The translations under genes were made by a program, and so were the position numbers. From contig NZ_CP108414.1 in assembly GCF_035978755.1 (NCBI RefSeq), positions 2,728,001 through 2,792,000 on the forward strand: DNA of 64,000 nt, written 5' to 3'. The DNA is from Streptomyces sp. NBC_01298 (GTDB lineage Bacteria > Actinomycetota > Actinomycetes > Streptomycetales > Streptomycetaceae). Below, in pieces: positions 19,668-30,756 of this stretch. The notes under the pieces are model-generated. The model ran no database searches and was not told the DNA's origin. It worked only from the letters and a program-made list of their open reading frames with translations. Position 1 is the stretch's first letter, and each line of letters begins with the position of its first letter.

Positions 19668-19755
19668 ACGCTCGGAACGGCACGCTCGGAACGGCACGCT
19701 CGGAACGGCAACCTCGGAACGGCAACCTCAGAAAGACACCCTCAGAACAGCACGC
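19668..19755. repeat. 14-bp tandem repeats at the 3' end of an acetyltransferase gene
   Basis: Units of ACGCTCGGAACGGC repeat at 14-bp spacing about six times and decay into the last codons of the gene that ends at 19742. The GGAAC core is shared with the 13-bp array next to truB. Confidence 0.8.
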
Positions 19756-20587
19756 TCATGAACGCGCCGACCTCGCGGAAGCCGACCCGGCGGTAGGAGG
19801 CGCGTGCGGCGGTGTTGAAGTCGTTGACGTACAGGCTGACCACCGGTGCCACGTCCCGCAGCGCGTACGCGACGACGGCGGCCATCCCGCTCTCCGAGTG
19901 TCCGCGGCCGCGGAACTCGGGGGCCACCCAGACGCCCTGGATCTGGCAGGCGCGGGAGGTCGCGGCGCCGATCTCGGCCTTGAAGACGACCTTGCCGTCC
20001 TCGACGCGGGCGAAGGAGCGTCCGCTCGCCACCAGCTCGGCCACCCGGGCCTGGTAGAGCAGGCCGCCGTCGCCGGTCATCGGGGAGATGCCGACCTCCT
20101 CGGTGAACATGGCCACGCACGCGGGCATGATCAGGTCCATCTCGTCCTTGCGGATCCGGCGGACCCCGGGGTCGGCGGTCACCGTGGTGGACGGCTGCTC
20201 CATGATCATGAGCGGCTGCCGGGAGCGGACGTCCCGGGCCGGGCCCCAGCTGGGCTCCAGGAGCTGCCACAGCAGCCGCGTCGCATCGGCGGGGCCGACG
20301 ATCGAGGAGCAGCGGCGGCCGGTGCGCCGGGCGCGGTCGGCGAAGGCCCGTACGGCGTCGGGGCCGGCACAGACGGGCACCAGGTTGGCGCCGGCGTAGC
20401 AGAGGGAGCGGAGCTCGCCGTCGGCGTACCAGCCCCACATCTCGCCGCCCAGGCGCCACGGGTCGAGCCCGGCGATCTGGACCCGGGAGGTGACGAAGGC
20501 GTTCTGGACCGGCTCGCGTCCGAGGATGTCGAGCGCGGCGTCGAGATCACTGGGCTCAAGGACCCGGGTGGTGGTCTGCGTCAACAC
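19742..20587 (-). CDS. DUF4081-GNAT N-acetyltransferase
   Basis: 281 aa from a GTG at 20587, chosen because GAGG lies 5-6 nt upstream and the protein then starts at LTQTTTRVLEPSDLDAAL (first residues). An N-terminal DUF4081-like domain (about 1-120) precedes a GNAT domain with GVWVAPEFRGRGHSESGMAA, where RGRGHS is the acetyl-CoA loop, and ASYRRVGFREVG. Actinobacteria often encode this protein beside ispG. Substrate unknown. Confidence 0.9.
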   Translation of the reverse strand: MLTQTTTRVLEPSDLDAALDILGREPVQNAFVTSRVQIAGLDPWRLGGEMWGWYADGELRSLCYAGANLVPVCAGPDAVRAFADRARRTGRRCSSIVGPADATRLLWQLLEPSWGPARDVRSRQPLMIMEQPSTTVTADPGVRRIRKDEMDLIMPACVAMFTEEVGISPMTGDGGLLYQARVAELVASGRSFARVEDGKVVFKAEIGAATSRACQIQGVWVAPEFRGRGHSESGMAAVVAYALRDVAPVVSLYVNDFNTAARASYRRVGFREVGAFMSVLF

Positions 20588-20703
20588 TGGGGCCTCACCA
20601 TGCAAGTCTGCTGATCTCCGCACTGTACCCGGACCGGCTCCGAGATGCCTTGGAGGTCCCTCGGAGGCGCCTTCGGTGCGGTCCGACCGGAGGCCCGCAC
20701 GCC

Positions 20704-20741
20704 GACGGGCCCGGAACCGCACCTGCGGCTCCGGGCCCGTC
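20704..20741 (-). terminator. Terminator downstream of ispG
   Basis: A perfect 12-bp stem (GACGGGCCCGGA, 20704-20715, with 20730-20741) contains a further CCGC/GCGG pairing in its loop. It starts 15 bp past the ispG stop. Confidence 0.75.
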
Positions 20742-20755
20742 ACCTGCTGCGGAAA

Positions 20756-21913
<1,158 letters not shown>

Positions 21914-22031
21914 CTGCTGTGCAACCCCAAGGTGTGGATATAGGTGCCGGGATCGGCGGTCTCCAACGTCCGAGATTACGCCAACCGGCACGGCTCACGT
22001 GCATCGCAGGTGGTGTGCCACCCGAACGTAG

Positions 22032-22060
22032 GGAGCCGGGCACGATGCGTGCCCGGCTCC
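22032..22060 (-). terminator. Terminator downstream of rseP
   Basis: A perfect 13-bp stem (GGAGCCGGGCACG, 22032-22044, with 22048-22060) and a 3-nt loop lie 51 bp past the rseP stop. Confidence 0.8.
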
Positions 22061-22110
22061 GGTCCCCATGCTGTACGGGCGTCCCGTAGGACGATCCGCC
22101 GATCTTTCGA

Positions 22111-23412
22111 TCAGGTGATTTTGATGGGGTTCACCACGTCCGCGGCCAGCACCAGCAAGGTGAAGCAGAGGAAGACCCCGGCCACCACGTAGGCGGCGGG
22201 CATCAGCTTCGCCACGTCGAACGGACCCGGGTCGGCGCGCCGGAAGACGCGGGCGAAGGCCCGCCGCACCGACTCCCACAGGGCGCCCGCGATGTGCCCG
22301 CCGTCCAGCGGCAGCAGGGGCAGCATGTTGAACAGGAAGAGGGAGAGGTTGAACATGCCCAGGACGTTCAGCATGATCGACATCCGCTGCTCGCTCGGGA
22401 TGTCCAGGGCCGCGATCTCCCCGTTGATCCGGGCCGCGCCGATGATGCCCATCGGGGAGTCGGCCTCCCGCTCGGCTCCGTTGAAGACCGCGTTCCACAG
22501 GGCCGGGATCTTGCCGGGGAGCTGGGCCAGGCCCTGCACGCTGCTCTGGACGACCTCGCCGACCCGGTCCGCGGACTGGGTGAAGGTGAGCGGGGCGATC
22601 ACGGACTTCGGGCCGACGCCGAGGTAGCCGGCCGAGACGTACTCGCCCTTGACGTAGCCGCCGTGACCGTCGGTCTTGCCCACGCGGTTCTCCACGAGGC
22701 TGGCGTTCAGGGTCATCTTCTGCCCGTCGCGCAGGACGGTGAGGGTGGCGGGTCCGATGGTGTTCCGGATGTCCTTCTGGAGCGCGTCCCAGTCCTCGAC
22801 CGGCTTGCCCTGGAAGGCCACGATCTTGTCGCCGGCCTTCAGGCCCGCGGCCTTGGCCGGGGCCGCCGGGTCGCCTGCCTGGCAGGTGTCGCGGTTCTCG
22901 CTCTGCTTGATCACGCAGTCGGTGACGGTCTGGACCTGGGTGGTCGTCTGCTGCACCCCGAAGGTCATCCACACGCCGAAGAAGATCGCCATCGCCAGGA
23001 CCAGGTTCATGAACGGTCCCGCGAACATCACGATCACGCGCTTCCACGGCTTGCGCGTGTAGAAGAGCCGCGATTCGTCGCCCGGCTGCAGTTCCTCGTA
23101 GGCCGCCGAGCGCGCGTCCTCGATCATCGAGCGGAACGGCGACGTGGAGCGGGCGGTGATCTTGCCGTCCTGGCCCGGCGGGAACATCCCGATCATGCGG
23201 ATGTAGCCGCCCATCGGGATGGCCTTGAGCCCGTACTCCGTGTCGCCCTTCTTGCGCGACCAGATGGTCCGGCCGAAGCCGACCATGTACTGGGGCACGC
23301 GGATGCCGAAGAGCTTGGCCGTGGAAAGGTGGCCGAGCTCGTGCCAGGCGATCGAGAAGAGCAGCCCGATGACGAAGACGAGCACGCCGATCAAGGTGAG
23401 CAGTACGGTCAT
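22111..23412 (-). CDS. rseP: Site-2 (RIP) metalloprotease, RseP-like
   Basis: A membrane zinc protease that cleaves substrates such as anti-sigma factors within the membrane. 433 aa. The zinc motif HELGH is in the first membrane segment (about residue 24), and the third ligand is in [15 protein letters not shown] near the C-terminus. A PDZ domain lies between ([18 protein letters not shown]). About four membrane spans are predicted. Its ATG overlaps the dxr stop (ATGA), so the two are co-translated. The substrate cannot be told. Confidence 0.95.
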   Translation of the reverse strand: MTVLLTLIGVLVFVIGLLFSIAWHELGHLSTAKLFGIRVPQYMVGFGRTIWSRKKGDTEYGLKAIPMGGYIRMIGMFPPGQDGKITARSTSPFRSMIEDARSAAYEELQPGDESRLFYTRKPWKRVIVMFAGPFMNLVLAMAIFFGVWMTFGVQQTTTQVQTVTDCVIKQSENRDTCQAGDPAAPAKAAGLKAGDKIVAFQGKPVEDWDALQKDIRNTIGPATLTVLRDGQKMTLNASLVENRVGKTDGHGGYVKGEYVSAGYLGVGPKSVIAPLTFTQSADRVGEVVQSSVQGLAQLPGKIPALWNAVFNGAEREADSPMGIIGAARINGEIAALDIPSEQRMSIMLNVLGMFNLSLFLFNMLPLLPLDGGHIAGALWESVRRAFARVFRRADPGPFDVAKLMPAAYVVAGVFLCFTLLVLAADVVNPIKIT

Positions 23413-24662
23413 GCGCGCGCCTCCACGGCGGCCCGTGCCGCCAGCTCCTGTGCCCGGGCCCTGGCCCAGGTCTCCGCTTCAAGGACGTCCGCGACGGTGA
23501 GGGAAGTTCCCCGGGCGGGCGTTCCGTGCTCATCGACCACGGCAGAGACCGTATCCATGATTGCTGTGAACGGGAGCCGACCGGCCAGGAAGGCCTCTAC
23601 GCACTCCTCGTTCGCCGCATTGAACACGGCGGGCGCCGTACCGCCCAGGGCGCCGACGTGCCGGGCCAGGCCCACCGCCGGGAAGGCCTCGGTGTCCAGC
23701 GGGAAGAACTCCCAGGTCGACGCCTTGGTCCAGTCGAAGGCGGTGGACGCGTCCGGGACCCGCTGGGGCCAGCCGAGGCCGATCGCGATCGGGCCGCGCA
23801 TGTCCGGCGGGGTGGCCTGGGCCAGCGTGGAGCCGTCCGTGAACTCCACCATGGAGTGCACGTACGACTGCGGGTGGACCACGACCTCGATCCGCTCGAA
23901 GGGGATGTCGTAGAGCAGGTGCGCCTCGATGACCTCCAGGCCCTTGTTGACCAGGGTCGCCGAGTTCACGGTGATCACCGGGCCCATCGCCCAGGTCGGG
24001 TGGGCCAGGGCGTCCTGCACCGTGACCGAGGCCAGCTCGGCGCGGGTGCGGCCGCGGAAGGGCCCGCCGGAGGCGGTGACCACGAGCTTGCGGACCTCGG
24101 CGCGGGTGCCCGCGGCCAGGGCCTGGAAGAGCGCGGCGTGCTCGGAGTCGACCGGGATGATCTGGCCCGGCTTCGCCAGGGCCTTCACCAGCGGACCGCC
24201 GACGATCAGCGACTCCTTGTTCGCGAGGGCCAGGGTCCGCCCGGCGCGCAGCGCGGCGAGGGTGGGCGCGAGGCCGATGGAACCGGTGATGCCGTTGAGC
24301 ACGGTGTGGCACTCGGAGGCCGCGAGTTCGGTGGCCGCGTCCGGGCCCGCGAGGATCTCGGGCAGCGGCTCACCGGCGCCGTACTCGGCGTCCAGGGCCT
24401 CCTTGAGGGCCGGTACGACGTCTTCGCGCGCGACGGCCACGGTGTGCACGCGCAGCAGCCTGGCCTGCTCGGCCAGCAGCGCGACCCGGCCGCCGGCGGC
24501 GGACAGGGCCGTGACCCGGAACCGGTCCGGGTTGCGCAGGGCCAGGTCGATGGCCTGGGTCCCGATGGACCCGGTCGAGCCGAGGATGACGATGTCCCGA
24601 CGGCCGGCCGCGGGGTCGAAGAGGAGGTGCGGATCGGCGAGGGGAGATGGGCGGTCGCTCAT
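23409..24662 (-). CDS. dxr: 1-deoxy-D-xylulose 5-phosphate reductoisomerase
   Basis: Second step of the MEP pathway, NADPH- and metal-dependent. 417 aa from the ATG at 24662. The nucleotide-binding [14 protein letters not shown] opens the protein. NKESLIVGG and [13 protein letters not shown] carry catalytic and metal-binding residues, and [14 protein letters not shown] is the flexible loop region. No strong Shine-Dalgarno is seen at this ATG; in-frame upstream starts would overlap the neighbouring gene. It is overlapped by rseP. Confidence 0.96.
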   Translation of the reverse strand: MSDRPSPLADPHLLFDPAAGRRDIVILGSTGSIGTQAIDLALRNPDRFRVTALSAAGGRVALLAEQARLLRVHTVAVAREDVVPALKEALDAEYGAGEPLPEILAGPDAATELAASECHTVLNGITGSIGLAPTLAALRAGRTLALANKESLIVGGPLVKALAKPGQIIPVDSEHAALFQALAAGTRAEVRKLVVTASGGPFRGRTRAELASVTVQDALAHPTWAMGPVITVNSATLVNKGLEVIEAHLLYDIPFERIEVVVHPQSYVHSMVEFTDGSTLAQATPPDMRGPIAIGLGWPQRVPDASTAFDWTKASTWEFFPLDTEAFPAVGLARHVGALGGTAPAVFNAANEECVEAFLAGRLPFTAIMDTVSAVVDEHGTPARGTSLTVADVLEAETWARARAQELAARAAVEARA

Positions 24663-24682
24663 GGACCCATTGTTGCCGCAAC

Positions 24683-26002
24683 TCAGGGGCGCCCGGACAC
24701 TGAGCCCCCTTCCGTGACCCGAAGGAGAAGGTGCGGGAGCGTCCCGGCGAAGTCGGGGAGGGTGGTGGCCACCCGCCACCAGGCGTCCGGATCGGAGCCC
24801 AGGGCCAGCGCGAACAGCCGGTCGGCCTCGGACCGGGCGGCGATCACCGGAGCGGACGGTTCGTGGCGGTCGGGGTGGTCCACCTCACCCAGCCAGTGGT
24901 CCTCGTCCAGGGCCCAGCAGGCGGGCGCCTTGTGCCGGATCACGTCCTCGCCGGTGAGCAGGCCGCGGGCGAGGCAGTCGCGCACCCACCGGACGTCCTC
25001 CTGGACGGACTGCATGGGCACCGCGAGGCTCGCCAGGGCCAGTTCGCGGTCCACCCCGCCCACGGGCCCGGCGCCTCCGGGCGCCATGGAGCGCACCGCC
25101 TCCGCGAGCCCGGGGACCGGCTCTCCCGGGGCGGGCTCCGGCAGGGTGCCGCGCACGATCCGGGCCACCAGGACCGGCAGGGTGCCCGGGAAGGCGGGGG
25201 CGTGGCGCAGCAGTTCCGCCCAGAGCCGGGGGTCGTCGCGCAGCGGGCGCAGGGCCCGGGCGACGGCCGTGCGCATGCCCGTGCGCTCGGGCAGGGTCCA
25301 GCGCAGGCCGCGGGCCCGGGACACGTCGGTGAGGAGCAGGGTGCGGTGCGCGGGGGCCACGTGGGCGACGACCTCCTCGTGCGTGACCCGGCCCATCCGT
25401 ACGGCGCGGACGGCGGGCCGGTACCAGGAGCGCTCGTGCGGACCCGCGGTGGCGAGCAGCGCGTGGACGGCCTCCCGGGGCAGGTCCAGGGCCAGCAGCA
25501 GGGCTTCGACCGATCCGGCCGGCAGCGGCCGGCGGAGGTGTTCGGCGAGCAGCGGCTCCGGGTCCGGGTCGTGGGGCAGGGTCAGGACGTCCAGCGGGAC
25601 CCGTGGCCCGCGCCGGCCGTGGCGGCGCAGCAGGCCGATGAGCTCGGCCGCGGTGAGCGGCCCCTCTTCGGGGTCCCGGCCGAGCTCGGCGCGGAGCACC
25701 GGCAGGAGTTCCGGCGGGGTCCGGCGGCGGGCGTACCGGGCGGGCCCGGGCAGGCCGGGCAGCGGCCGGCCCACGACACGGGGGTTGCGGGCGACGTAGC
25801 TCCGGTCGGCCTCGCTTCCGTGGCGGAGCAGCAGGGTGACGGTCGAGGCCGCCAGCCATTCGTCCCGGCACAGGTACTTGAAGGCGGGCTCGTCGAGCCG
25901 GCCGATCATGTCGGTGACGACGTGGTCCGGTGCGTGGCGCAGGACGTGCGCCACGCACCAGGCCAGCCGTCGGCTGGCGCGGTCTTCCTCGGCCGTCGGC
26001 AT
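24683..26002 (-). CDS. Hypothetical protein with an internal duplication
   Basis: 439 aa, no family recognised. It is mostly helical and rich in Arg, Leu and Pro. Two segments look like copies of a module of about 100 residues. One contains GRVTHEEVVAHVAPA and then FPGTLPVLVARIV. The other contains GLLTGEDVIRHKAPA and then FAGTLPHLLLRV. The N-terminus (RLAWCVAHVLRHAPDHVV) is distinct. No signal peptide or membrane segment. It ends 20 bp before dxr starts and may be co-transcribed with it. Confidence 0.75.
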   Translation of the reverse strand: MPTAEEDRASRRLAWCVAHVLRHAPDHVVTDMIGRLDEPAFKYLCRDEWLAASTVTLLLRHGSEADRSYVARNPRVVGRPLPGLPGPARYARRRTPPELLPVLRAELGRDPEEGPLTAAELIGLLRRHGRRGPRVPLDVLTLPHDPDPEPLLAEHLRRPLPAGSVEALLLALDLPREAVHALLATAGPHERSWYRPAVRAVRMGRVTHEEVVAHVAPAHRTLLLTDVSRARGLRWTLPERTGMRTAVARALRPLRDDPRLWAELLRHAPAFPGTLPVLVARIVRGTLPEPAPGEPVPGLAEAVRSMAPGGAGPVGGVDRELALASLAVPMQSVQEDVRWVRDCLARGLLTGEDVIRHKAPACWALDEDHWLGEVDHPDRHEPSAPVIAARSEADRLFALALGSDPDAWWRVATTLPDFAGTLPHLLLRVTEGGSVSGRP

Positions 26003-26028
26003 CGTTCTCGTCCGCCTCGCGCTGTGCT

Positions 26029-26063
26029 CGTACGCGTACCCGTACTCGTACTCATCCTCGTAC
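26029..26063. repeat. Simple CGTAC/CGTACT repeat
   Basis: Short iterations of CGTAC(G/C/T) lie in the upstream region of the hypothetical gene that starts at 26002. They may be promoter-associated or neutral. Confidence 0.5.
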
Positions 26064-26093
26064 GTCGCTCCGACGTCCGGCGATGATTACAGG

Positions 26094-28091
26094 TCAGCGC
26101 AGCGGCCGGTGGACATTTTCGCGGGTTGAGGGGCCCGGGGTGGCGTCGGCGATCCAGGGGCCGTCGCCGGAGGGATCCAGGACGCCCTCCTCCAGCCAGG
26201 TGTAGTTCCCGGACAGCACCCCGGCCACGACCTTGCGGTCCAGGTCGTCGGTGTTGTCCCAGAGCCGCCCGAAGAGCTCCTCCACGCGGAGCCGGGACTG
26301 CCGGCAGAAGGCGTCGGCCAGCTGGTAGGCCTCCCGGCCGTGCTCGCCGGAGGCCCTCAGGTGCTCGGCGCGCACACAGGCCGCGCTCATCGCGAAGAGC
26401 TCGGCGCCGATGTCGACGATCCGGCCGAGGAACCCCTGCTTGGTCTCCATCCGGCCCTGCCAGCGGGACATGGCGTAGAAGGTGGACCGGGCGAGTTTGC
26501 GCGACCCGCGTTCGACGTAGCGCAGATGGGTGGCGAGGTCGGGGTGGCCGCTCGGGTGGAAAGCCCGGTAGGTGCCGGGGACCTGGCCGGCGCCGGTGGC
26601 GAGCTGGGGAAGCCAGCGGGCGTAGAACCCGGCGGCCCGGGCCCCCGCCTTCGCCTTGTCGCCCAGCGCCTTGTCCGGGTCGATGAGGTCGCCGGCCACC
26701 GACAGGTGGGCGTCCACGGCCTCGCGGGCGATCAGCAGGTGCATGATCTCGGTGGATCCCTCGAAGATCCGGTTGATGCGCAGGTCGCGGAGCATCTGCT
26801 CGGCCGGCACGGCCCGCTCGCCGCGGGCGGCGAGGGACTCGGCGGTCTCGAAGCCGCGCCCGCCGCGGATCTGGACCAGCTCGTCGGCCATCAGGCAGGC
26901 CATCTCGGAGCCGTAGAGCTTGGCGAGGGCGGCCTCGATGCGGATGTCGTTGCGGTTCTCGTCGGCCATCTGGGAGGCCAGGTCGACCACGGCCTCCAGG
27001 GCGAAGGTGGTGGCCGCGATGAAGGAGATCTTGGAGCCGACGGCCTCGTGCAGGCCGACGGGCCGTCCCCACTGCTCGCGGACGCCGGACCATTCGCGGG
27101 CGATCTTCAGGCACCACTTCCCCGCGCCCACGCACATGGCGGGCAGCGAGAGCCGGCCGGTGTTCAGCGTGGTCAGCGCGATCTTCAGGCCGGCGCCCTC
27201 GGCGCCGATGCGCTGGGCCGCGGGGACCCTGACCTGGTGGAAGCGGGTGACGCCGTTCTCCAGGCCGCGCAGGCCCATGAAGGCGTTGCGGTGCTCGACG
27301 GTGATGCCCGGGGAGTCGGCCTCGACGACGAAGGCGGTGATCCCGCCCCGGTGGTTCTCGCTCTTCGGCACCCGGGCCATGACGACGAGCAGGTCGGCGA
27401 CGACCCCGTTGGTGGTCCAGAGCTTCACGCCGTCCAGGACGTACGCGTCCTCCCCGTCCGGGACCGCCGTGGTGGCCAGCCGCGCCGGGTCGGAGCCGAC
27501 GTCGGGCTCGGTGAGGAGGAAGGCGCTGATGGCGGTGGTCGCGCAGCGCGGCAGGTAGGCGTCCTTCTGCTCCTGCGTGCCGAACATCTTCAGCGGCTGG
27601 GGCACGCCGATCGACTGGTGGGCGGAGAGCAGGGCGCCGATGGCCGGGCTGACCGAGCCGACGAGGGCGAGCGCCTTGTTGTAGTACACCTGGGTGAGGC
27701 CGAGGCCCCCGTACTTCGGGTCGATCTTCATGCCGAGCGCGCCGAGCTCTTTGAGCCCGCGCACGGTCTCGTCGGGGATCTTCGCCTCGCGCTCGATGCG
27801 CGCTCCGTCGACGGAGGTCTCGCAGAACTCCCGCATCCGGGCCAGGAAGGCCTCCCCGCGCCGGACGTCCTCCTCGGCGGGGAGCGGGTGGGGGTGGATC
27901 AGGTCCAGCCGGAACCGGCCGAGGAACAGCTCCTTGGCGAAGCTCGGCCGCTGCCAGTCCTGTTCCCGGGCCGCTTCCGCGACCTGCCGGGCCTCGCGCT
28001 CGGTCACCTTGGGCGGTGCGGGCGGTGCGGACTCTTCGGGCTCTGGGGGCGGAACGGGCTGTGAGGGCTGTGCGGGCTGTGGTGCGGACAT
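26094..28091 (-). CDS. Large acyl-CoA dehydrogenase
   Basis: FAD-dependent alpha,beta-dehydrogenation of acyl-CoA thioesters. At 665 aa it is longer than the usual ~380-aa enzymes and has an extra C-terminal helical domain, like the very-long-chain/ACAD9 group. Visible motifs: AFLLTEPDVGSDPA (flavin/substrate loop), KLWTTNGVVADLLVVMA and RINRIFEGSTEIMHLLIA, which contains the expected catalytic-glutamate region. The N-terminus is proline-rich. ATG 28091 is preferred over GTG 28103 because GAGGTGA precedes it at a workable distance. Confidence 0.93.
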   Translation of the reverse strand: MSAPQPAQPSQPVPPPEPEESAPPAPPKVTEREARQVAEAAREQDWQRPSFAKELFLGRFRLDLIHPHPLPAEEDVRRGEAFLARMREFCETSVDGARIEREAKIPDETVRGLKELGALGMKIDPKYGGLGLTQVYYNKALALVGSVSPAIGALLSAHQSIGVPQPLKMFGTQEQKDAYLPRCATTAISAFLLTEPDVGSDPARLATTAVPDGEDAYVLDGVKLWTTNGVVADLLVVMARVPKSENHRGGITAFVVEADSPGITVEHRNAFMGLRGLENGVTRFHQVRVPAAQRIGAEGAGLKIALTTLNTGRLSLPAMCVGAGKWCLKIAREWSGVREQWGRPVGLHEAVGSKISFIAATTFALEAVVDLASQMADENRNDIRIEAALAKLYGSEMACLMADELVQIRGGRGFETAESLAARGERAVPAEQMLRDLRINRIFEGSTEIMHLLIAREAVDAHLSVAGDLIDPDKALGDKAKAGARAAGFYARWLPQLATGAGQVPGTYRAFHPSGHPDLATHLRYVERGSRKLARSTFYAMSRWQGRMETKQGFLGRIVDIGAELFAMSAACVRAEHLRASGEHGREAYQLADAFCRQSRLRVEELFGRLWDNTDDLDRKVVAGVLSGNYTWLEEGVLDPSGDGPWIADATPGPSTRENVHRPLR

Positions 28092-28207
28092 GAGGGGGCT
28101 CACCTCGCCGCCGAGAGAGGGGGTGCTTACCGGTGGGTGCTACCAGTGAGTCGTACCCGTTTCGGGCGGCGCGGAAGCGGCGGTAAAAGAGGGACGCCGG
28201 AGCCCGC

Positions 28208-29002
28208 TCAGGCGCCCGGCCGGCCCACGGCCAGCCGGGCGACCCGCTCGGCGTGGGGGACGAGGTAGAAGTGGTCGCCCTCGAAGACGTGGGACGTGAA
28301 GGCGCCCGTGGTGACCGTCGACCACGCCCGGGCCGCGAACGGGGTGACGCGGGGGTCGCGGTCGCCCGTGAGGGCCATGACGTCCGCGCGCAGCGGCGGG
28401 GCGTCCTCGCGGCGGCGGTAGGCGTCGATCAGGCGGAAGTCGTTGCGGACGACCGGCAGGAACAGCTCGCGCAGTTCCGGGTGGCTCCAGACCTCCACGT
28501 GGGGACCGCCCAGAGCGGTGACGGCCGCGATCAGGTCCTCGTCGGTGCGCGGAGGGCGCACGACGGTGGGCGAGGGGAGTCCGCGGCCCGAGACGCACAG
28601 GCGCGTGACGTGGTCCGCCCCGGCGGCTTCGAGGCGCAGGAGGCTCTCGTAGGCCACGGCCGCGCCCATGCTGTGACCGAGGAGCACCGTGGGCACGGGA
28701 GTTTCGGCCAGGAGCTCCGCGGCGACCTGCGGCACCAGGGCGTCCATCGTCGGGATCAGCGGCTCGCCCATGCGGGTTTCGCGTCCCGGGTAGCGCACCG
28801 CCACGAGTTCGACCGAAGGATCCAGGTGCCGGGTCCAGTCGCGGAAGAAGCCCGCGCCGCCTCCCGCGTGCGGGAAGCACACCAGGCGCAGGGCGGGATC
28901 CGCGACGGGACGGTGGCGCACCAGGTAGGACACGTGGGACTCGATTCGTCGGCCGGGGAACGTCTCGCCAGGCGGCGTGGGGACGCGCGCCCGGACGCCC
29001 AC
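28208..29002 (-). CDS. Type II thioesterase (alpha/beta hydrolase)
   Basis: A TEII-like editing thioesterase, which normally clears stalled acyl groups from PKS or NRPS carrier proteins. Motifs: RLVCFPHAGGGAGFFRDW (oxyanion region), LLGHSMGAAVAYE with the nucleophile serine, GDRDPRV with Asp and EGDHFYL with His. 264 aa from the outermost GTG. A GTG at 28933 (first residues VSYLVRHRP) would give about 241 aa, nearer the family norm, but neither has a clear Shine-Dalgarno. No PKS or NRPS gene is in the window. Confidence 0.9.
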   Translation of the reverse strand: MGVRARVPTPPGETFPGRRIESHVSYLVRHRPVADPALRLVCFPHAGGGAGFFRDWTRHLDPSVELVAVRYPGRETRMGEPLIPTMDALVPQVAAELLAETPVPTVLLGHSMGAAVAYESLLRLEAAGADHVTRLCVSGRGLPSPTVVRPPRTDEDLIAAVTALGGPHVEVWSHPELRELFLPVVRNDFRLIDAYRRREDAPPLRADVMALTGDRDPRVTPFAARAWSTVTTGAFTSHVFEGDHFYLVPHAERVARLAVGRPGA

Positions 29003-29025
29003 GACCCTGCCACACGTCGAAAAGA

Positions 29026-29062
29026 GACGGCCGGAGCCCCCGCACAGTAGGCTCCGGCCGTC
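29026..29062 (-). terminator. Terminator downstream of the aldehyde dehydrogenase
   Basis: A perfect 13-bp stem (GACGGCCGGAGCC, 29026-29038, with 29050-29062) is followed on the leftward strand by TCTTTT. It sits 25 bp past the stop and is the best intrinsic terminator in the window. Confidence 0.85.
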
Positions 29063-29086
29063 GGCTTGGTGGCCGTACGAGTTCGG

Positions 29087-30532
29087 TCAGATGTCGAGGC
29101 CGCTGAGGACCAGGACCCGCTCGTAGGTGTAGTCGTCCATCGCGTAGCGCACGCCCTCGCGGCCCACGCCGGACTGCTTGACGCCGCCGTACGGCATCTG
29201 GTCGGCGCGGTAGGACGGGACGTCGCCGACGATCACGCCGCCGACCTCCAGCTCGCGGTGGGCGCGGAACGCGGTCTGGATGTTCCGCGTGAAGACGCCG
29301 GCCTGCAGACCGAACTTCGAGTCGTTGACGGCGGCGAAGGCCTCGTCGGTGTTCTCGACCCGGCGCAGGGTGAGGACCGGTCCGAAGACCTCCTCGGTGG
29401 CGAGGGTGACGCCCGCGGGCACCTCGGCGACGACGGTGGGCTCGTAGGAGGCACCCTCGCGCTTGCCGCCCGTGAGCAGCTTGGCTCCGGCGGCGACGGC
29501 CTCGTCGACCCAGGACTCGACCCGCTTGGCGGCGTCCTCGGAGACGAGGGGGCCGACGTCGGTGGCGGAGTCGTTCGGGTCGCCGGTGACCTGCTCGCGG
29601 ACCTTCGCGACGACCTTCTCGACGAGGCGGTCGTAGACCGTCGCGTCGGCGATCACGCGCTGCACGCCGATGCAGGACTGGCCGGCCTGGTAGTTCGAGA
29701 AGGTGGCGATGCGCGTCGCGGCCCAGTCGAGGTCGGCCTCCGAGGACCAGTCCTCCAGGACCACGGCCGCGGCGTTGCCGCCGAGCTCCAGGGTGCAGTG
29801 CTTGTGGGGCACGGCCTGCTGGATGGCGTAGCCGACCTTGTCCGAACCGGTGAAGGAGATGACGGGCAGGCGCTCGTCCTTGACCAGCTCCGGCATCTTG
29901 TCGTTGGCGACGGGGAGCACGGACCAGGAACCGGCCGGCAGGTCGGTCTCGGCGAGCAGCTCGCCGAGGATCAGACCGGAGAGCGGGGTGGCCGGGGCCG
30001 GCTTCAGGATGATCGGCGCGCCGACGGCGATGGCGGGGGCCACCTTGTGGGCGCACAGGTTCAGCGGGAAGTTGAAGGGCGCGATGCCCAGGACCGGACC
30101 CTTGACGAATCGGCGGGTCAGGGCGAGGCGGCCGACGCCGCCGGCGTCGGTGTCCAGGCGCTGGGCCTCTCCGCCGTTGAAGCGGCGGGCCTCTTCGGAG
30201 GCGAAGCGGAACACGGACACCGCACGGCCGACCTCACCGCGGGCCCACTTGATCGGCTTGCCGTTCTCGGCGGAGATCAGCAGCGCGATCTCCTCGGTGC
30301 GCTCGGCGAGCCGGCGGGCGACGTGGGCCAGGGCCTCGGCGCGTACGTGGGCCGGGGTGGCGGAGAACTCCGCGGTCACGGCGTACGCGGCGGCGACGGC
30401 CTCTTCGACCTGGGCGTCGGTCGGGACGCTGACGGTACCGACGAGGCGGCCGTCCCACGGGGAGTGGACGTCGAAGCTGTCGTCGCCCGTGGCCTGGCGG
30501 CCGGCGAGCCAGAAGGCGTGGGTGGAAGTCAT
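29087..30532 (-). CDS. Aldehyde dehydrogenase (NAD(P)-dependent)
   Basis: 481 aa. ALDH motifs: GIAPFNFPLNLCAHKVAPA (cofactor fold), SFTGSDKVGY, CTLELGGNAAAVV with the general-base Glu, AGQSCIGVQRV with the catalytic Cys, and EEVFGPVLTL. FNFP and the NYQAGQSC segment resemble lactaldehyde or succinate-semialdehyde dehydrogenase-like enzymes. Neighbouring pucR-type and gabT genes make a role after GABA transamination (succinate semialdehyde to succinate) plausible, but this is inferred from context. It is followed by a strong terminator. Confidence 0.92.
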   Translation of the reverse strand: MTSTHAFWLAGRQATGDDSFDVHSPWDGRLVGTVSVPTDAQVEEAVAAAYAVTAEFSATPAHVRAEALAHVARRLAERTEEIALLISAENGKPIKWARGEVGRAVSVFRFASEEARRFNGGEAQRLDTDAGGVGRLALTRRFVKGPVLGIAPFNFPLNLCAHKVAPAIAVGAPIILKPAPATPLSGLILGELLAETDLPAGSWSVLPVANDKMPELVKDERLPVISFTGSDKVGYAIQQAVPHKHCTLELGGNAAAVVLEDWSSEADLDWAATRIATFSNYQAGQSCIGVQRVIADATVYDRLVEKVVAKVREQVTGDPNDSATDVGPLVSEDAAKRVESWVDEAVAAGAKLLTGGKREGASYEPTVVAEVPAGVTLATEEVFGPVLTLRRVENTDEAFAAVNDSKFGLQAGVFTRNIQTAFRAHRELEVGGVIVGDVPSYRADQMPYGGVKQSGVGREGVRYAMDDYTYERVLVLSGLDI

Positions 30533-30756
30533 GCTGATCCCGGCCCTTCGGAGGGTGTGCGGTGGGTCCTTGTCCCCTCCACCGTAGGACTCCGCCGGGG
30601 TTTCGGCGTTTGTCCGGGGTGGAGTACGCGTTCCGCGCGGCGCGCCGCTTTGTCAGTGTCGGGGGCGCGGCTGCTCGTGCGGGGCCCCTGCGGGGGGGCT
30701 GTACGGGTGCCCGCGCGGGCACGGCTGCGCCGGGGGCGGACCGCTGCGCGGGGCGG

